Shown here piece by piece: positions 23,238-34,265 of a DNA stretch of 64,000 nt. The position numbers were made by a program, and so were the translations under genes. The stretch lies in the NCBI GenBank assembly GCA_008360975.2, contig CM039184.1:44463797-44527796 (forward strand). The letters run 5' to 3'. Source of the stretch: Lichenostomus cassidix (taxonomy: Eukaryota > Chordata > Aves > Passeriformes > Meliphagidae). The notes under the pieces are model-generated. The model was not told where the DNA came from. It did not search any database and worked only from the letters and a program-made list of their open reading frames with translations. Numbering within the stretch: the stretch's first letter is position 1; every line of letters starts with the position of its first letter.

Positions 23238-23385
23238 CACAGAATCACAGAGTATTCTGAGTTGGAAGGGATCCACAGAGATCATTGAGTCCAGCTCCCA
23301 AGTGAATGGCCCATATCAGGATCAAGCCATGACCTCGGTGTTATTAGCAACATGCTCTGACCAGCTGAGCTGCTCTCGGGGTCAT
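23238..23385 (-). mobile_element. tRNA-Ile-derived SINE with CR1-like tail (TguSINE1 type)
   Basis: On the minus strand the head (about 23381 down to 23306) is tRNA-like. It has an A-box region GCAGCTCAGCTGG, the anticodon-arm stretch TTGCTAATAACACC with AAT in the anticodon position (Ile), and a weakened B box GGCTTGATCC, and it closes with GGGCCATTCAC. The rest (23305 to 23238) is a tail ending TCTGTGATTCTGTGATT that matches CR1 3' termini. This head-plus-tail design is that of the zebra finch SINE TguSINE1. Box mutations imply an old, inactive copy. A genuine tRNA gene is excluded by the damaged stems and the attached tail. Confidence 0.75.
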
Positions 23386-23717
23386 GATTAACCCAGATTC
23401 ATTCCAAACAAAAATACACTGAAGTCTCATTTATTAAGCAATAAAATGGACTTTCCTTTTTCTTTTTCTTTTCACCGCTCGGGAGCTTACACTGTACGAG
23501 TAACCCAAGGCTCTAGCTGATTGCAAGCTACTCATCCTCTAAATGCAAACATGGAGGCACTTACCACAGTTATTTAATACAAAATACTGGTCTTCACTGG
23601 CATTTGCAAATGACTTTCTGTGGTTGACATTCTCTGCTGTATGTCTTAATTTTTAATTCCTTCACTTTCATTATCTGCAAGTAGTGATTTTTCCATTATA
23701 TTTGTAAAGGTACAGCC

Positions 23718-23741
23718 AAAAAAAAAAAAAAAAAAAAAAAA
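23718..23741. repeat. Poly(A) run, 24 nt
   Basis: An uninterrupted adenine homopolymer. It could be a retroposon tail on the plus strand, but the sequence upstream is not recognised as a processed gene copy. Confidence 0.9.
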
Positions 23742-26329
23742 GAAGCATGAAACAAGTAGCCACTGGGGCAGGAAGTGAATCACTCTGACTTTGAGTGTGT
23801 GCTAACTACAGATACTGCAAATATACAGAACTACTTTGAAAACTTTCCAAGGACAATGCTCTGTTAAAATTATAACATGTATTCTGAGGATATGAATATA
23901 TTATTACACAGCTCTTTGAAAACAAAAAAACAAATGAAATATGCAGTGAAAGAGCCTAGGGATGTATCTGGATGGGCTGACTTCTACTAGTCTCAAACTG
24001 CTCTCAATAGGCAGATCTCTGTTCTCCTTTCTAGGAAGGACTCAGCAGACTACTGAGTGAGAGTTACATTAATTCTCGCCAGATAATTTGTCCTTTTTTC
24101 CTGCACATCAATATCAGCCCCAAAGGATATTGCAGTAATGTTGACGTATTTTATCAGAGAATATGTGATTTTTTTTTTTCAAAAGGAGAAGTAAGGGCTT
24201 TTTGCATGCCTTGCAGTGACATTTGGCATTTTTCAGAACATGTCTTTGGCCATTTGCCAACATATTGACATTTTACATAATATTTCCAGTTTGATTTGCT
24301 TGATTGGATCCCATTGGCTTCAGAGGGCTGAAGATATGTACTTAGGATCAAAGATTTCTCAGAAACTTTTCCATCTCCTCTACTCCTATGTTGTTATCAG
24401 AGCAGAATATTTAAAGAAAAGCTGCAAATTACAGACAAAATTTAATACTAACTCGTCCTCATTGATTCAATTTAAGTGATGTGAAGCACTAGCATTTTAA
24501 ATAGGATCCATTGTTTCCCAGCATTTTACACCATGTCATTAGTAGGAACTATGTTTATTTCATTATGTTTTTATGCATGTGCAGAGGATTATCTAAAAAT
24601 CAAATAAAATATAGACTTTCTTTCTGAGACTTCTTCATTGAGACTCCTGTTTGAGCTGCCCAGCTGTGGCCTGGATAATAGGTGACTCAACCAGGGATAA
24701 AAAAACTCAACAAAGTAAAACATCCGTGGTTCATTTTGAAAAACATCATAACAAATAGTATGAAGTGTGAAAGTTCATGCAGCTTTATTTGAACAGCCTA
24801 ACTCAGAACAAACCTGCTGTGTTTCTTTTCCCTCAACTCTCAGCACGGAATGAGGATTGTCCCAGCCGTTGGCCTTCAGCTGGACCTGCAGCTGGCTCAG
24901 CTCTCAAATGCAGAGTTGTTATTTAAAAATAAGCCCAAGGGGAGAAAAAACCAGTAAGTAACAGCTGCTACATACTCAAAAGAAAATTTTAAAACCAGCA
25001 AATCTAGGCTATGGGAGAGGCTTCCTTTCCCACTAGGCTTCAGGCTCCTGCATCACACGGAGTGAGGAGCACTGTGTGCTGTGCCAGCAGTGTGGAGATG
25101 GCCAGCCCACATCACACACATCAGCTCAGCTCCTCGGCCAGACACATCATCTCTATCCAGCTGCCTCTCCTGCCTGCTGTGGGGGAGGAAATGGCTAGGA
25201 CACCTCCAGGACCTTCCATGACTCTTATGTAAACAGCCTGGCTTTACTACTCAGCCAGAGAGGGTCATTGTTTCACTTTAATCATTAGATACATGTATGA
25301 GAATCTCAGGTTTTGCTGAGTGGTGTTTGGATGGAGTCAGAGAATGACCAAGGAGAGGACTGATGGGATGTGATGTGCCATCTTCCTCTGGGGGCTGCTG
25401 GGGCTCTCCCCCTCACCCACAGCATCCTTTGGCACAGCCCAGACAAGCAAAGATAAAGCATGTTCACCTCCACTCTTGCTCCATGGTCATTCCTTCTCCT
25501 AGGAGTGCTCTTGCCTCAGCAGTTCCCAGAAGTGGTCCAGCACTCATATGAAGTAAACAAGAGGTAGAGAATTCACCTGGGAATTGCCCTTGATCAAACA
25601 CTGAGATCAGATATGTATGGTTTTGGCTTCCAGCTGCCAGCTTTTGCTGTCTCTGGACCTTAAACTTTTTTTTTCCCTTGAAGGTAAATTCAGTGTAATC
25701 AAACCACCTTTTATTTTTCTGTTCTCTCTCTTTTACTGCTTCCCTCTTCTGCACTTTTCTCATGAACTGCAATGTCTCTCACAAAATGTGAACACAGACA
25801 TGTACATCACCTCTGCCTTGCACAGGGAAGAATGGTCTCTGCTGCTTCTCCCTTGCTTATGCCTTCAGACTTTACACTAAACCTCTCTGGTTGCTACAGA
25901 TCAGGATTATTTTTCATGCACAATAATTCCTATGGTATTCCAGGATACTGAACCATCTGAGCTCAAGGCAGTAAAGCAGGGCCTGTCCTTCATCTTGTCT
26001 GTTGGGTTGTGTTCAGCCCATGGAAAAAAGGCACTGGCTTTGATCTTTGAGGCTGTATACTCAAATATACATATTCAGATACATGAAGGAGACTCTGGAG
26101 AAGTCATAACAGTCCCATAGCATTGCCTTCTGCACTCTCAGAAACACCTCCTTCACAGAGATTCCTCCAGGACTTTTATTTCACATTTCTTCACTCTGAT
26201 ACACAGAATCAAAAGTCTTTTTTAATTAAGTCATCACTAATAGATATTGCAGAATACAACAGGTAATAGGAAAAAAACTAAAATAAACTCCACCTGGATA
26301 TGGTTGCCATAGAGATTTTAAACCTCACA

Positions 26330-26560
26330 GTCTGAAAAAATGTTTCTCTCTCAACAAGATGTCTGAGGAGTGCAATGAAACAACCTCGATTTGTAAATCA
26401 CAATGTAAAAATCAAATTCAGGTGCCACTCGTGCATGTAATTCATGTTATTAGCAAATATTTGCATTATGAGCTTTAATTAGCTTCTCAAAATCATTTAT
26501 GCAAAGTTGTGTAATTTCTCTTCATAACTTAGATGCATGGAGAAAACAGGAGATAAGTCC
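26330..26560. promoter_or_regulatory. Motif-dense AT-rich stretch with octamer site (candidate noncoding element)
   Basis: It contains a perfect POU-type octamer ATTTGCAT at 26459-26466, a further ATGCAAAG downstream and a TTAATTAG homeodomain-type site in between. It has the texture of a conserved noncoding element. Conservation could not be tested here, so this remains a guess. Confidence 0.2.
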
Positions 26561-27235
26561 CTGTAAATGGGAAAAGGAAGAATTGATACGATGCCCCAGT
26601 TGACAGGAAGCCAGTGACAGCTTTCAGAGTGAACTGACAAAGCAAGAATAGTGGAAAAGTAAGGTGACCTTCCCTAGCAACAGTGGTTTGGATGGATTGA
26701 TAAAGGTGTACTTCCCTACCAAGAGACCAATAAAAATACAGACAGACAACTGCAAAGTGACAAAAAATCTAAGGAAGTTTTTAGTAGCTTAATATAGCAC
26801 GCTAAAATAAGAAGGGCAGACTCTGTGCCAAGTGAAACCAAATTCTTATAAACTAAATTACCTTCCTGGTAATTCTTTTTCTGAGTACTGATGTTCTATA
26901 ACATAATATAGAAAATTTTGACTTCATTGGATCTTCTTCTACCTCTCTGATGTAAGTAAAAAGCTTACCAAGAAAAAGCATGCAAATTTTTTGCAATTAA
27001 CATGCTTATTTGTGGAGTTGCACTATTTGTTGTTTAAAAAATTTGTATCAAAGACAGGTTATTAAAGTTCCCTAAACCCAAGCTGCATTCAGATCTCCTG
27101 GTGTTCTTATACTGCTCGCTGCTGGCTCACTGTCCTTCTCTAAAACTGGTCATACCTGATACTAAATTACTGATTTACTAAAATGTTTCAATGTGCCAGT
27201 ACTATAATGAGCCTTGCTATAAGATCCACATGTTT

Positions 27236-28120
27236 ACAGAATCATAGAATCATAGAATCATAGAATGGCTTGGATTAGAACCAACTTTAAAAATAATCTG
27301 GTTCCAACCCATTTTCTGGGAACTTCCCTAGTTTCTGGGAAGTTTCCTCCATGATCTTGTGCTAGCTCCCCAGGTCTTCCTTCTTCCCTTTTTTAAAAAA
27401 TGAGGGTTATATTTCCTCTTTTCCAGTCAGTGAGAACTTCACCCGATTGCTATGACTTCTGAAATATGATGGATATTGGCATAGCAACTTCATCTGCCTT
27501 TTTGGGACCTGAGGATGCCTGTCATTAGGTCCCATGGACTTCTGCACCTTCAGGTTCCTTAGATGGACTTGAACCTGATCTCCTACAGCAGGCAATTCTA
27601 CATTCTCCCAGTCCCTTCTTTCACCTTCTGCAAGTTTGGTGATGTGACTGAGAACCTGCTGGTGAAGACTGAGGCAAAAAAGTAATTGAATACCTCAGTC
27701 TTCTCCATGTCCTAGGTAACCAAGCCTGTAATTTCCTTCTGGAGTGTGCCCTAGTTCTCTGTGGTCTTCCTTCTGTTGCCAGCATATCTATAGAATCTTT
27801 TCTTGTTACCCTTGACACCCCTGGACAGATTTAATTCTGCCAGTGCTTTAGCTCTTTTAACCTGATCCCTGGCTGCTAGGAAAATTTCTCTGCATTCATC
27901 CCGGGCTACCTGTGCTTGCTGCCACCCTATGTAGGTTTTCTCTTTTTTTGTTTGAGCTTGTCCAGAGCCTGATTGCTCCAGTCAGGCCTCTTGGCTTCTT
28001 TGCCTTTTACTTTGTTGTGATGCATTACTCCCGAGCTTGGAGGAGGTGGTCCTTGAATATCATCCAGCTTCCTTGAGCCCCTTTTCTCTTCAGGGCTTTA
28101 TCCCATGGTATTCTACCAGG
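27236..28120 (-). mobile_element. CR1 LINE, internally deleted (RT N-terminal part joined to 3' end)
   Basis: Reading the minus strand from 28120, conceptual fragments match CR1 ORF2 between the endonuclease and the reverse transcriptase. Examples are IPWDKALKRKGAQGSW, WMIFKDHLLQA, and then VQVHLRNLKVQKSMGP at about 27523-27570, which is a characteristic CR1 RT motif region. This continues to an IFKKG-like segment near 27390 and KIME near 27350. The sequence then jumps to the 3' terminus, whose antisense reads AGAATCATAGAATCATAGA at 27238-27256. Most of the RT core and the 3' part of ORF2 are missing. A 10-bp direct repeat (TTTCTGGGAA at 27313-27322 and 27332-27341) sits at the junction. Stops and frameshifts make it inactive; two short open frames here are its remnants. 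Confidence 0.8.
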
Positions 28121-30029
28121 TAGTTAAAACCTATTTTCTCACATATTTTAAGTAATTCAGTTTATACTGCTTATGTAGCAATGCAATGTGCACTTTTACA
28201 GACCATATCAAATAACCTTAAATAAAGTATTTTAAAGGTTGTTATGAAGCACAAAGGATATACAATCAAAATATATTGGTACAACTGAACTCCTAAATCT
28301 AGAAGAGAAGATCTGAAGTTGCCATGTTACTCCTCTGTATTTAAGATGGACTGGAAGCATTCTCACCACCACTGCTTCCCTTCACTGCTTTTACTTTCCA
28401 AAGTAAAAGGAAGGATAGCCAGAAAGGCAAGCTTTTCTTGGGGTTGCAGAGCCATCTAGTGTCAGAACGACAAGGTTCTCACATACATAATTTCTTTCAA
28501 TTTACTCTTAATTCCCTAAATGTGTTGCCATTCCATACCTTAAAAAATTTATCACTGTTTCTCAGGCTCCTTTTTGTTCTCTGTGTTACCTTCTTTTCTT
28601 TTTCTTTTATTTTCAGTCTTTAGAAATTGGGCATGAAAGGACTACCCCATACCTGTACACAAATTATGGCACATCCAACTTTCTCTATTTGTTTCTTCCT
28701 TAGGATAGAAAAGCTGAAGGAATACTAACTAAGGGAATATGGAGGTGGATCTCAGCAAAGATTCTTTTATTAAATCATCTATCCTCCACAGGCCTCCCTG
28801 CCTGCTTCCCTTGCTGAGCCACGGGGCACAGGCTCTCCAGTTGCACCAGGAGAGAGGAGCTGGATTTCAGGAGAAAGCAGGTACTGCAGAGGTGCCAATG
28901 ACCTTGCCTGACAGCACCCACCAATACATGAAAGTATTCATTTACTCTAGGCTTTCTTCAGAGACTGCATTTGCACTGGGTTATTGGGAGATAAGAAATG
29001 ACTGACAGCTTTTTTTTGGGGGGGGACTCTTGACTTTTTTGGCTAAAGTGATGTAGCAAAGGTATTCCTATATCGTCTCACGCTTTTTCCTTCACCTAAG
29101 CCTAATCTGTTGCTGAAGAAAGATCAGAAAGCAAAGTTTAGCACCAGAAAACAAGGTTAAAACACAGACCAGTAAACCCTAATGAAACATATCTGTAAAA
29201 CCCTAAAGAAGAGCTGCCTGCAATTCCTGGGCAAGTGTATGGGTTATTGCAAGAGTATAAGCAAAGCAATTGTGGTTTGGCATTTTTTTTTTACTCTTTT
29301 CCTATCCTTAGTGCTGCGACATACATGAGGGGAAATGCAATTTATCAATTTATCGATCTATCAATTCATCAAAATCTCCATTTCTGCACATTGTACACAG
29401 CAGACTCACAAGTAAACCCCTTGGACCTTCTTTGGTTCTCTGTATTTATAACATGACCATGTAATGCTATATGTGATCACCTGAGCATTTCCAACTTTCA
29501 AGGAAGATGACAGCAGGTCCTGCTCCATTTTCCAAGACTCACCTGTTAGGCAAGCCAGGGGCTGAGAGACCTCTGCAGCCAGCAGCACTGTCAGCTCTTG
29601 GCTCACTGGTATCCTCCCATGCTGGTGAAGCTGGAAGCCTTTGTGGTATCCAAAGTGGAAGAGGTATTTGGATCAGCATATGAAATGTCTGCAGTGGCCT
29701 GACAATGTGGGCTATGTTCACTGAATGCTCTGCCCACCATGGGTGGTGCAGGAACTGGTGGCACAGCACATGCCTTTATGGACACGTTTTTTGTCAGTTC
29801 CAAATCCCTGTCTAACTCCCATTTTAACAAAGATCTCAGTCTGGAGTTCTTGATGGCATTGGCAGTGGCCTTCCCACACTGCTGGAATGTGCAGCCAGTA
29901 ATTGAAGACCAATCCTTGATGAGACTTTCTAGTGACTGCCCTGTGGTCTTGTGCTTCCTCCCTCTCAGTAGCCTGTGTTTCACTCCCCTTTAGCTTTGGC
30001 AAGTCACAGCTCTGATACAGCTCCTCTCC
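28121..30029. other. Intergenic DNA, no gene assigned
   Basis: No recognised gene. Two overlapping minus-strand frames of 126 and 133 codons (29603-29983 and 29718-30119) run out of the CR1 remnant to the right. They have no family I can name and are treated as chance or decayed repeat sequence. A short poly-T and poly-G stretch lies near 29010-29025. Confidence 0.5.
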
Positions 30030-30200
30030 TAATTGATGCTTTTTGTCTGGCACCGTGGTAGATGCTTTATTGAAACCATAACAGAGCAAATCTGCTGGGA
30101 AAATCATCTGTCTTGTCAAAGAAAGACATTGGGTTAGTGTGGCACTATCTGCCTTTCAATGAACCCACACTGCCTTTCCCCTGTTTGTAGTTTACCTTCA
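30030..30200 (-). mobile_element. Ancient CR1 LINE fragment (RT region)
   Basis: On the minus strand the decayed frame reads HTNPMSFFDKTDD near 30120-30160, resembling the CR1 reverse-transcriptase segment that precedes the conserved AFDT block. The plus-strand GGCACCGTGGTAGATGC and TGAACCCACACTG fit the antisense CR1 pattern. Similarity is weak and the ends are uncertain. Confidence 0.45.
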
Positions 30201-30668
30201 CGTCTTGAATTACAGTTTCCTCCTACCGAGTGACAACTCTTAGGAGGGTCAAACCCCTGCACTGAGACCAGGCCAGTCCCAGCCACCACCTCTCTTGTAA
30301 AGAATAGGGGTTTTGATCTGGGATATTCCTCAGTAATTCCTAGCACCTTTGGTCATAAACAGAAGCCAGTTCATTACAAAAAATCTACACCAGTATCATC
30401 ACCTGACATGAGGACAATGTTTGTCTATAAAATAGAGGCAGGTAGCACTAAGGGGTCTTACTGCCATTTGTGGCTGGACTAACACATCAATTCATGTACA
30501 ACAAAGAGGCATGTGTAAACACTTTTCAGCAACAGTGGTTAGATGAAAAGATGAATTAAATTTCTTCAGGAATTAATAGTGAAGATACCTGTCAAAACAT
30601 GAGCAGTATTTGGAAGAAGACACTGAGATTATAGTGGCAATATATCTACATATATCACACTATCTGTA

Positions 30669-30700
30669 GTTCTGACCTCTGTAAGTTCTGACCTCTGTAA
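30669..30700. repeat. Tandem duplication, 2 x 16 bp
   Basis: The unit GTTCTGACCTCTGTAA occurs at 30669-30684 and again at 30685-30700 without mismatch. Confidence 0.9.
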
Positions 30701-33684
30701 AATGTCAGGCTGTGTTTGATCTGTCTGCTGTTACTACCAGGCACTAAGAGCCTGGTCTCACCACAGTGGGTGCCAGAATTTCCTGGGAATCACATTTGGT
30801 TTGCAAGCAAAAGCTGTTTGGTCGATTTGATGTCCTTACAGAACCACCAGTGGCAGTGAGGCATCTCTCTTCCTCTTTTCTCACCAAGGCACATTTTCAT
30901 TCCAGCATCATTCACCTCTGCACAGAGACCTGAGCTGGTTTACCCAGAATGGCAATTTGCTCCTCTGGAGGTGTCACTGGGGTAGAGATAGCTCTCTTTT
31001 CTCTGCACCTGAAGGCTGGGTCACAGCCACATGATGCAAAGAAGTCTGATTTAGGTCATGTGAGATGTTCAAATGCTGTTTGGCTGATAGAAAAGTCCCG
31101 TTTCCCATGAAAAGGAACCAATGACTGGACTATAGAGTCTATAGTCTTATGTCCTTACTCTCTATGGGGTTCAGAGTTGATAGCAAGAGAGAGGATATGG
31201 CGGCAGATCATTGCTCATTTTTAGTAAAAATCCTAGCACATTGGAAACACAGTCTTTTGTCTTTCAAACAATGTCAACAGCAATACTACAGCCCCACGCA
31301 GTGGGTGTTCCCTTCTAGCAAGACACTGAAGTGATTGTTTCTGAATAAGCGTGGGTAACCAGGGCCCTGAGTCTCTCTGAACTAATAAAGAGTTATTGGA
31401 AGTGTGTTTCACTGCCATTTTTTTTGGCTGCTACTCTGCAGCAAGGAGATAAACACAAGCCCTAAGAGACTCTCAGAACCTTCCTCCATGCTGTAGCATA
31501 TTTTGTAGATCTAAAATAGAACTGTGGAGACTGCCAGTGAGGCACTCTGCCTCCACTCTGCACACCGCTGCCTCTTCTACATTGCAAGCTTGAACTGTTT
31601 GGTGAATTTTGGGCTGCCCCTCAGCATTTTTTAAGCAAAAAAACAATTTTCAATTTAAACGAACTTCTGTATATGGAACAGACTAGAGGCTCAAATTTTA
31701 GAATGCTTGGGTCAGCAATCAGGTGGTTGTTGTATACAATGAAATAATAAGAGAGAGATGACTCTTAACCTGACTTTAGGTGCCTCTGAGGCACAACTGC
31801 ATTCCAACTTGGCAGCTAAGCACCATTTAGAGTCATCAGAGTTAATGAAATGCAGAAAGCAATTACTCTTGTCTAAAGTAGTTGACTAGATTTGCCCAGA
31901 TGGATTACGACATCTCAACAGACAAAAATCTCTGGCAGGATGGGCACCTCCACATTAAGTGCAGATGCAGGCAGCTACTGCTGTGGTTGATGGCTAATGT
32001 TGGGCAAGATGAATGTGGTCCAGATATCTAATAGCTCCTCAAGGTGACTAGGTACAAGTGCTACAAGAGTAATTAAGAAGATGCTATTAGAAATAACCAA
32101 AACAGTGCCAAAGCAAAAGGCAATTTCTCCATGGCTTACTACAGGATTAAGATTCAGAGAGCCTGAGACAAACAACAGAACTCCAGAGGGCTTAAGCAGA
32201 GGAAACTAAAGGACTTGCATGAGCATCAGAATTCAATTTTTTGTAACCCACTGAGAAAACATGTCTCTCCACCAGCACCTGTGGCATGCCTTCACTTCAG
32301 AGCTAGTGCAGGGTGATTGACAATTATTGGCATCTCCCTAAAGCAAAGCCCACTCTCAGTTGCAGTGCCACCCTGATGAGGCCCATGTTAGGCTGGGGCC
32401 ATATTCACCATCACTCTGGGCTTCTGCTGGTCTGTCGCTGCAGGAGGAGGTGACCAGGAGCAGGACAGGGAAGGGGGAAGCAGATGGTACTTGGGCAGTG
32501 GCACCTGTGACCTTGGCACAGGGCTAGAAGTTCCAGGGGGATGAAGAAGATGCTGACCACTGACCACATCAAAGCCCAGAGAGGCTGCCCAGTGCAAGGT
32601 GCTTTCCAAAGCACGGCTGTGGCTCCCAGAAGTAGCTGTACTGACATGCAGAATATCCAGCAACAGTAAAGAGCAATTAGCTTTTTTCTCTGCATAGGGC
32701 TGTACTTTTCTTAGTTGCTTACTAATTGAAGCTTACCCTTCCTCGCACCTTCCTTTCGCAGGGCTTTCAAACACAAGCAGGAATACTTGAGAAATCCCTT
32801 TCTCAAGAATTCCCTTTTTTTTCTTTCTGTCTCTGTTAATTGCAGGACCTGTACAAGACCTGAAGCAGAGATACTCCATGGCCACAAGCTAATAACAAAG
32901 CTTCTTTTTTGCATTTTTTCTTAGATATATGGAATTTGTGCCCTGCTTTAAAGAAAACAAACAAACTACCAACAAACCAAGAAATAATACAATGAAAAGT
33001 ATACCTAAAGTAATATTCAGTTCTGGACGAATCCTGTTTTAAAAAACAGGTGGAATCAGACAGAAAACATTAGCATATTTAGGTTGTTGTTCTAAACAGT
33101 AGCAAGAGATTTAATTAAGAAAAGTCAGCCCATATTGTGAGCAGCACTGCGTGACTGTAGCATGGACAAACGTAAGCAGCTCTTTGATGAATACTGCCTC
33201 ACAGGTTACTAATGTCAGATGTATAAATAATGCTATCCCGTGCTCCTGAAGCCTTGTTTCTCAGCAAGGAGCCTCCCAAAGGGAAATGCTGAAGAGAACA
33301 GTTCAAAGATTTACATAGGTCAGGATGTAAATCTTGAGGGAAGTAACAGATTCCCCAAGCAAAGAAACAGGAAAGGGAAAAACAGCAGCTTTCCTTCTTC
33401 TGAAAGGGGAAAACAGATAAAGGAGCCTGGTGGCTCCTGCCAAGTCCTTGCGCCTGCTGTGCTGCAGATAGCCCTGCCTTTTGTGGGCCACAGAGCAGGG
33501 ACCCTTCATTATTAGAAGAGAATCAACTTATTTTCCTATTTATTGCCCTTTTTGAAATTATAAAAACTGGCTTGTGGGAGATGCTAACACTTTGGGTTGC
33601 TGTATCCTGCCAATAATGGTCAACCAGCAACATTAAAAAGTAGCAGCAGCAATACAGTTTGCTTGCTTGAGCCTTCTCTCTCAG

Positions 33685-33707
33685 CCCCGCCCCCCCCACC
33701 CCCCCCC
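33685..33707. repeat. C-rich tract (runs of 4, 8 and 9 C)
   Basis: Three cytosine runs are separated by single G and A bases. The minus strand therefore has long G runs that could in principle fold into a G-quadruplex. Otherwise it is a simple low-complexity tract. Confidence 0.85.
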
Positions 33708-34204
33708 AAAATTATTAGTCTCTGTAGTTGGATAATTAGTGTTCCAGAGACAGAGTGCATGGCCTGGCCAGGAGCCATGGGTCATGGTACCCTGATCTCC
33801 TCAGAAGCCCCTGAGGCCAGTGGTCAAGAAGTGGTATGGCACTGACAGAGTAAGATGTCAGAACATGTGCCTTTCCTCAGAAGCCCTTTCATCTTGATAT
33901 CTGGGCACTTTCCCATGCAAGACACTTCAGTGGGAAGTTGATTCATATCTGTTTACAGCCAAATTCAACCCTGCAAGGCTGACAGATATTAAAAGCCAAA
34001 AATGCTTTGGTTGGAGGAGAGGGTTTCTATTGCAATAACAAAATGTTGACTCTTTGATGGTCTACTTGTTCTGAAATTTTCTGCTAGTGAAATGAGCTGT
34101 TGTGGATGAAGAAAGGAGGCCACATCCCTCCCCAGAACACTAATGGTTTTTGTGATCTCAGGCTGCCAAAAAACCTTTTACCAGTTTTAAATCCCCTGAG
34201 GCAT

Positions 34205-34265
34205 GGGGGTTGGAACTAGGTGATCTTTAAGGTCCTTTCCAAGTCAGGACTTTCTCTGATTTCCC
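34205..34265 (+). mobile_element. CR1 LINE 3' terminus, short fragment
   Basis: The sequence GGGGGTTGGAACTAGGTGAT followed by CTTTAAGGTCCTTTCCAAG is the CR1 3'UTR terminus in sense orientation. Further terminal repeats have decayed. The upstream limit of the insertion is unclear. Confidence 0.75.

Larger units (their letters stand above)
23386..27235. other. Intergenic DNA, no gene seen
   Basis: No gene is supported. The block contains a 24-nt adenine run at 23718-23741 and a motif-dense stretch at about 26330-26560 with a perfect octamer site. The somewhat GC-richer part at 25010-25560 has several short frames on both strands, none recognised. Confidence 0.6.
30201..34204. other. Intergenic DNA, no gene seen
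   Basis: No supported gene. Contents noted: a 16-bp tandem duplication (GTTCTGACCTCTGTAA) at 30669-30700 and a C-rich tract at 33685-33707. Open frames up to 94 codons overlap on both strands without recognised domains. Confidence 0.6.

Noticed and set aside
23306..23385. A functional tRNA-Ile gene on the minus strand
   Set aside because: The tRNA similarity is diverged in the B box and stems and is fused to a CR1-like tail, which marks a SINE rather than a tRNA gene.
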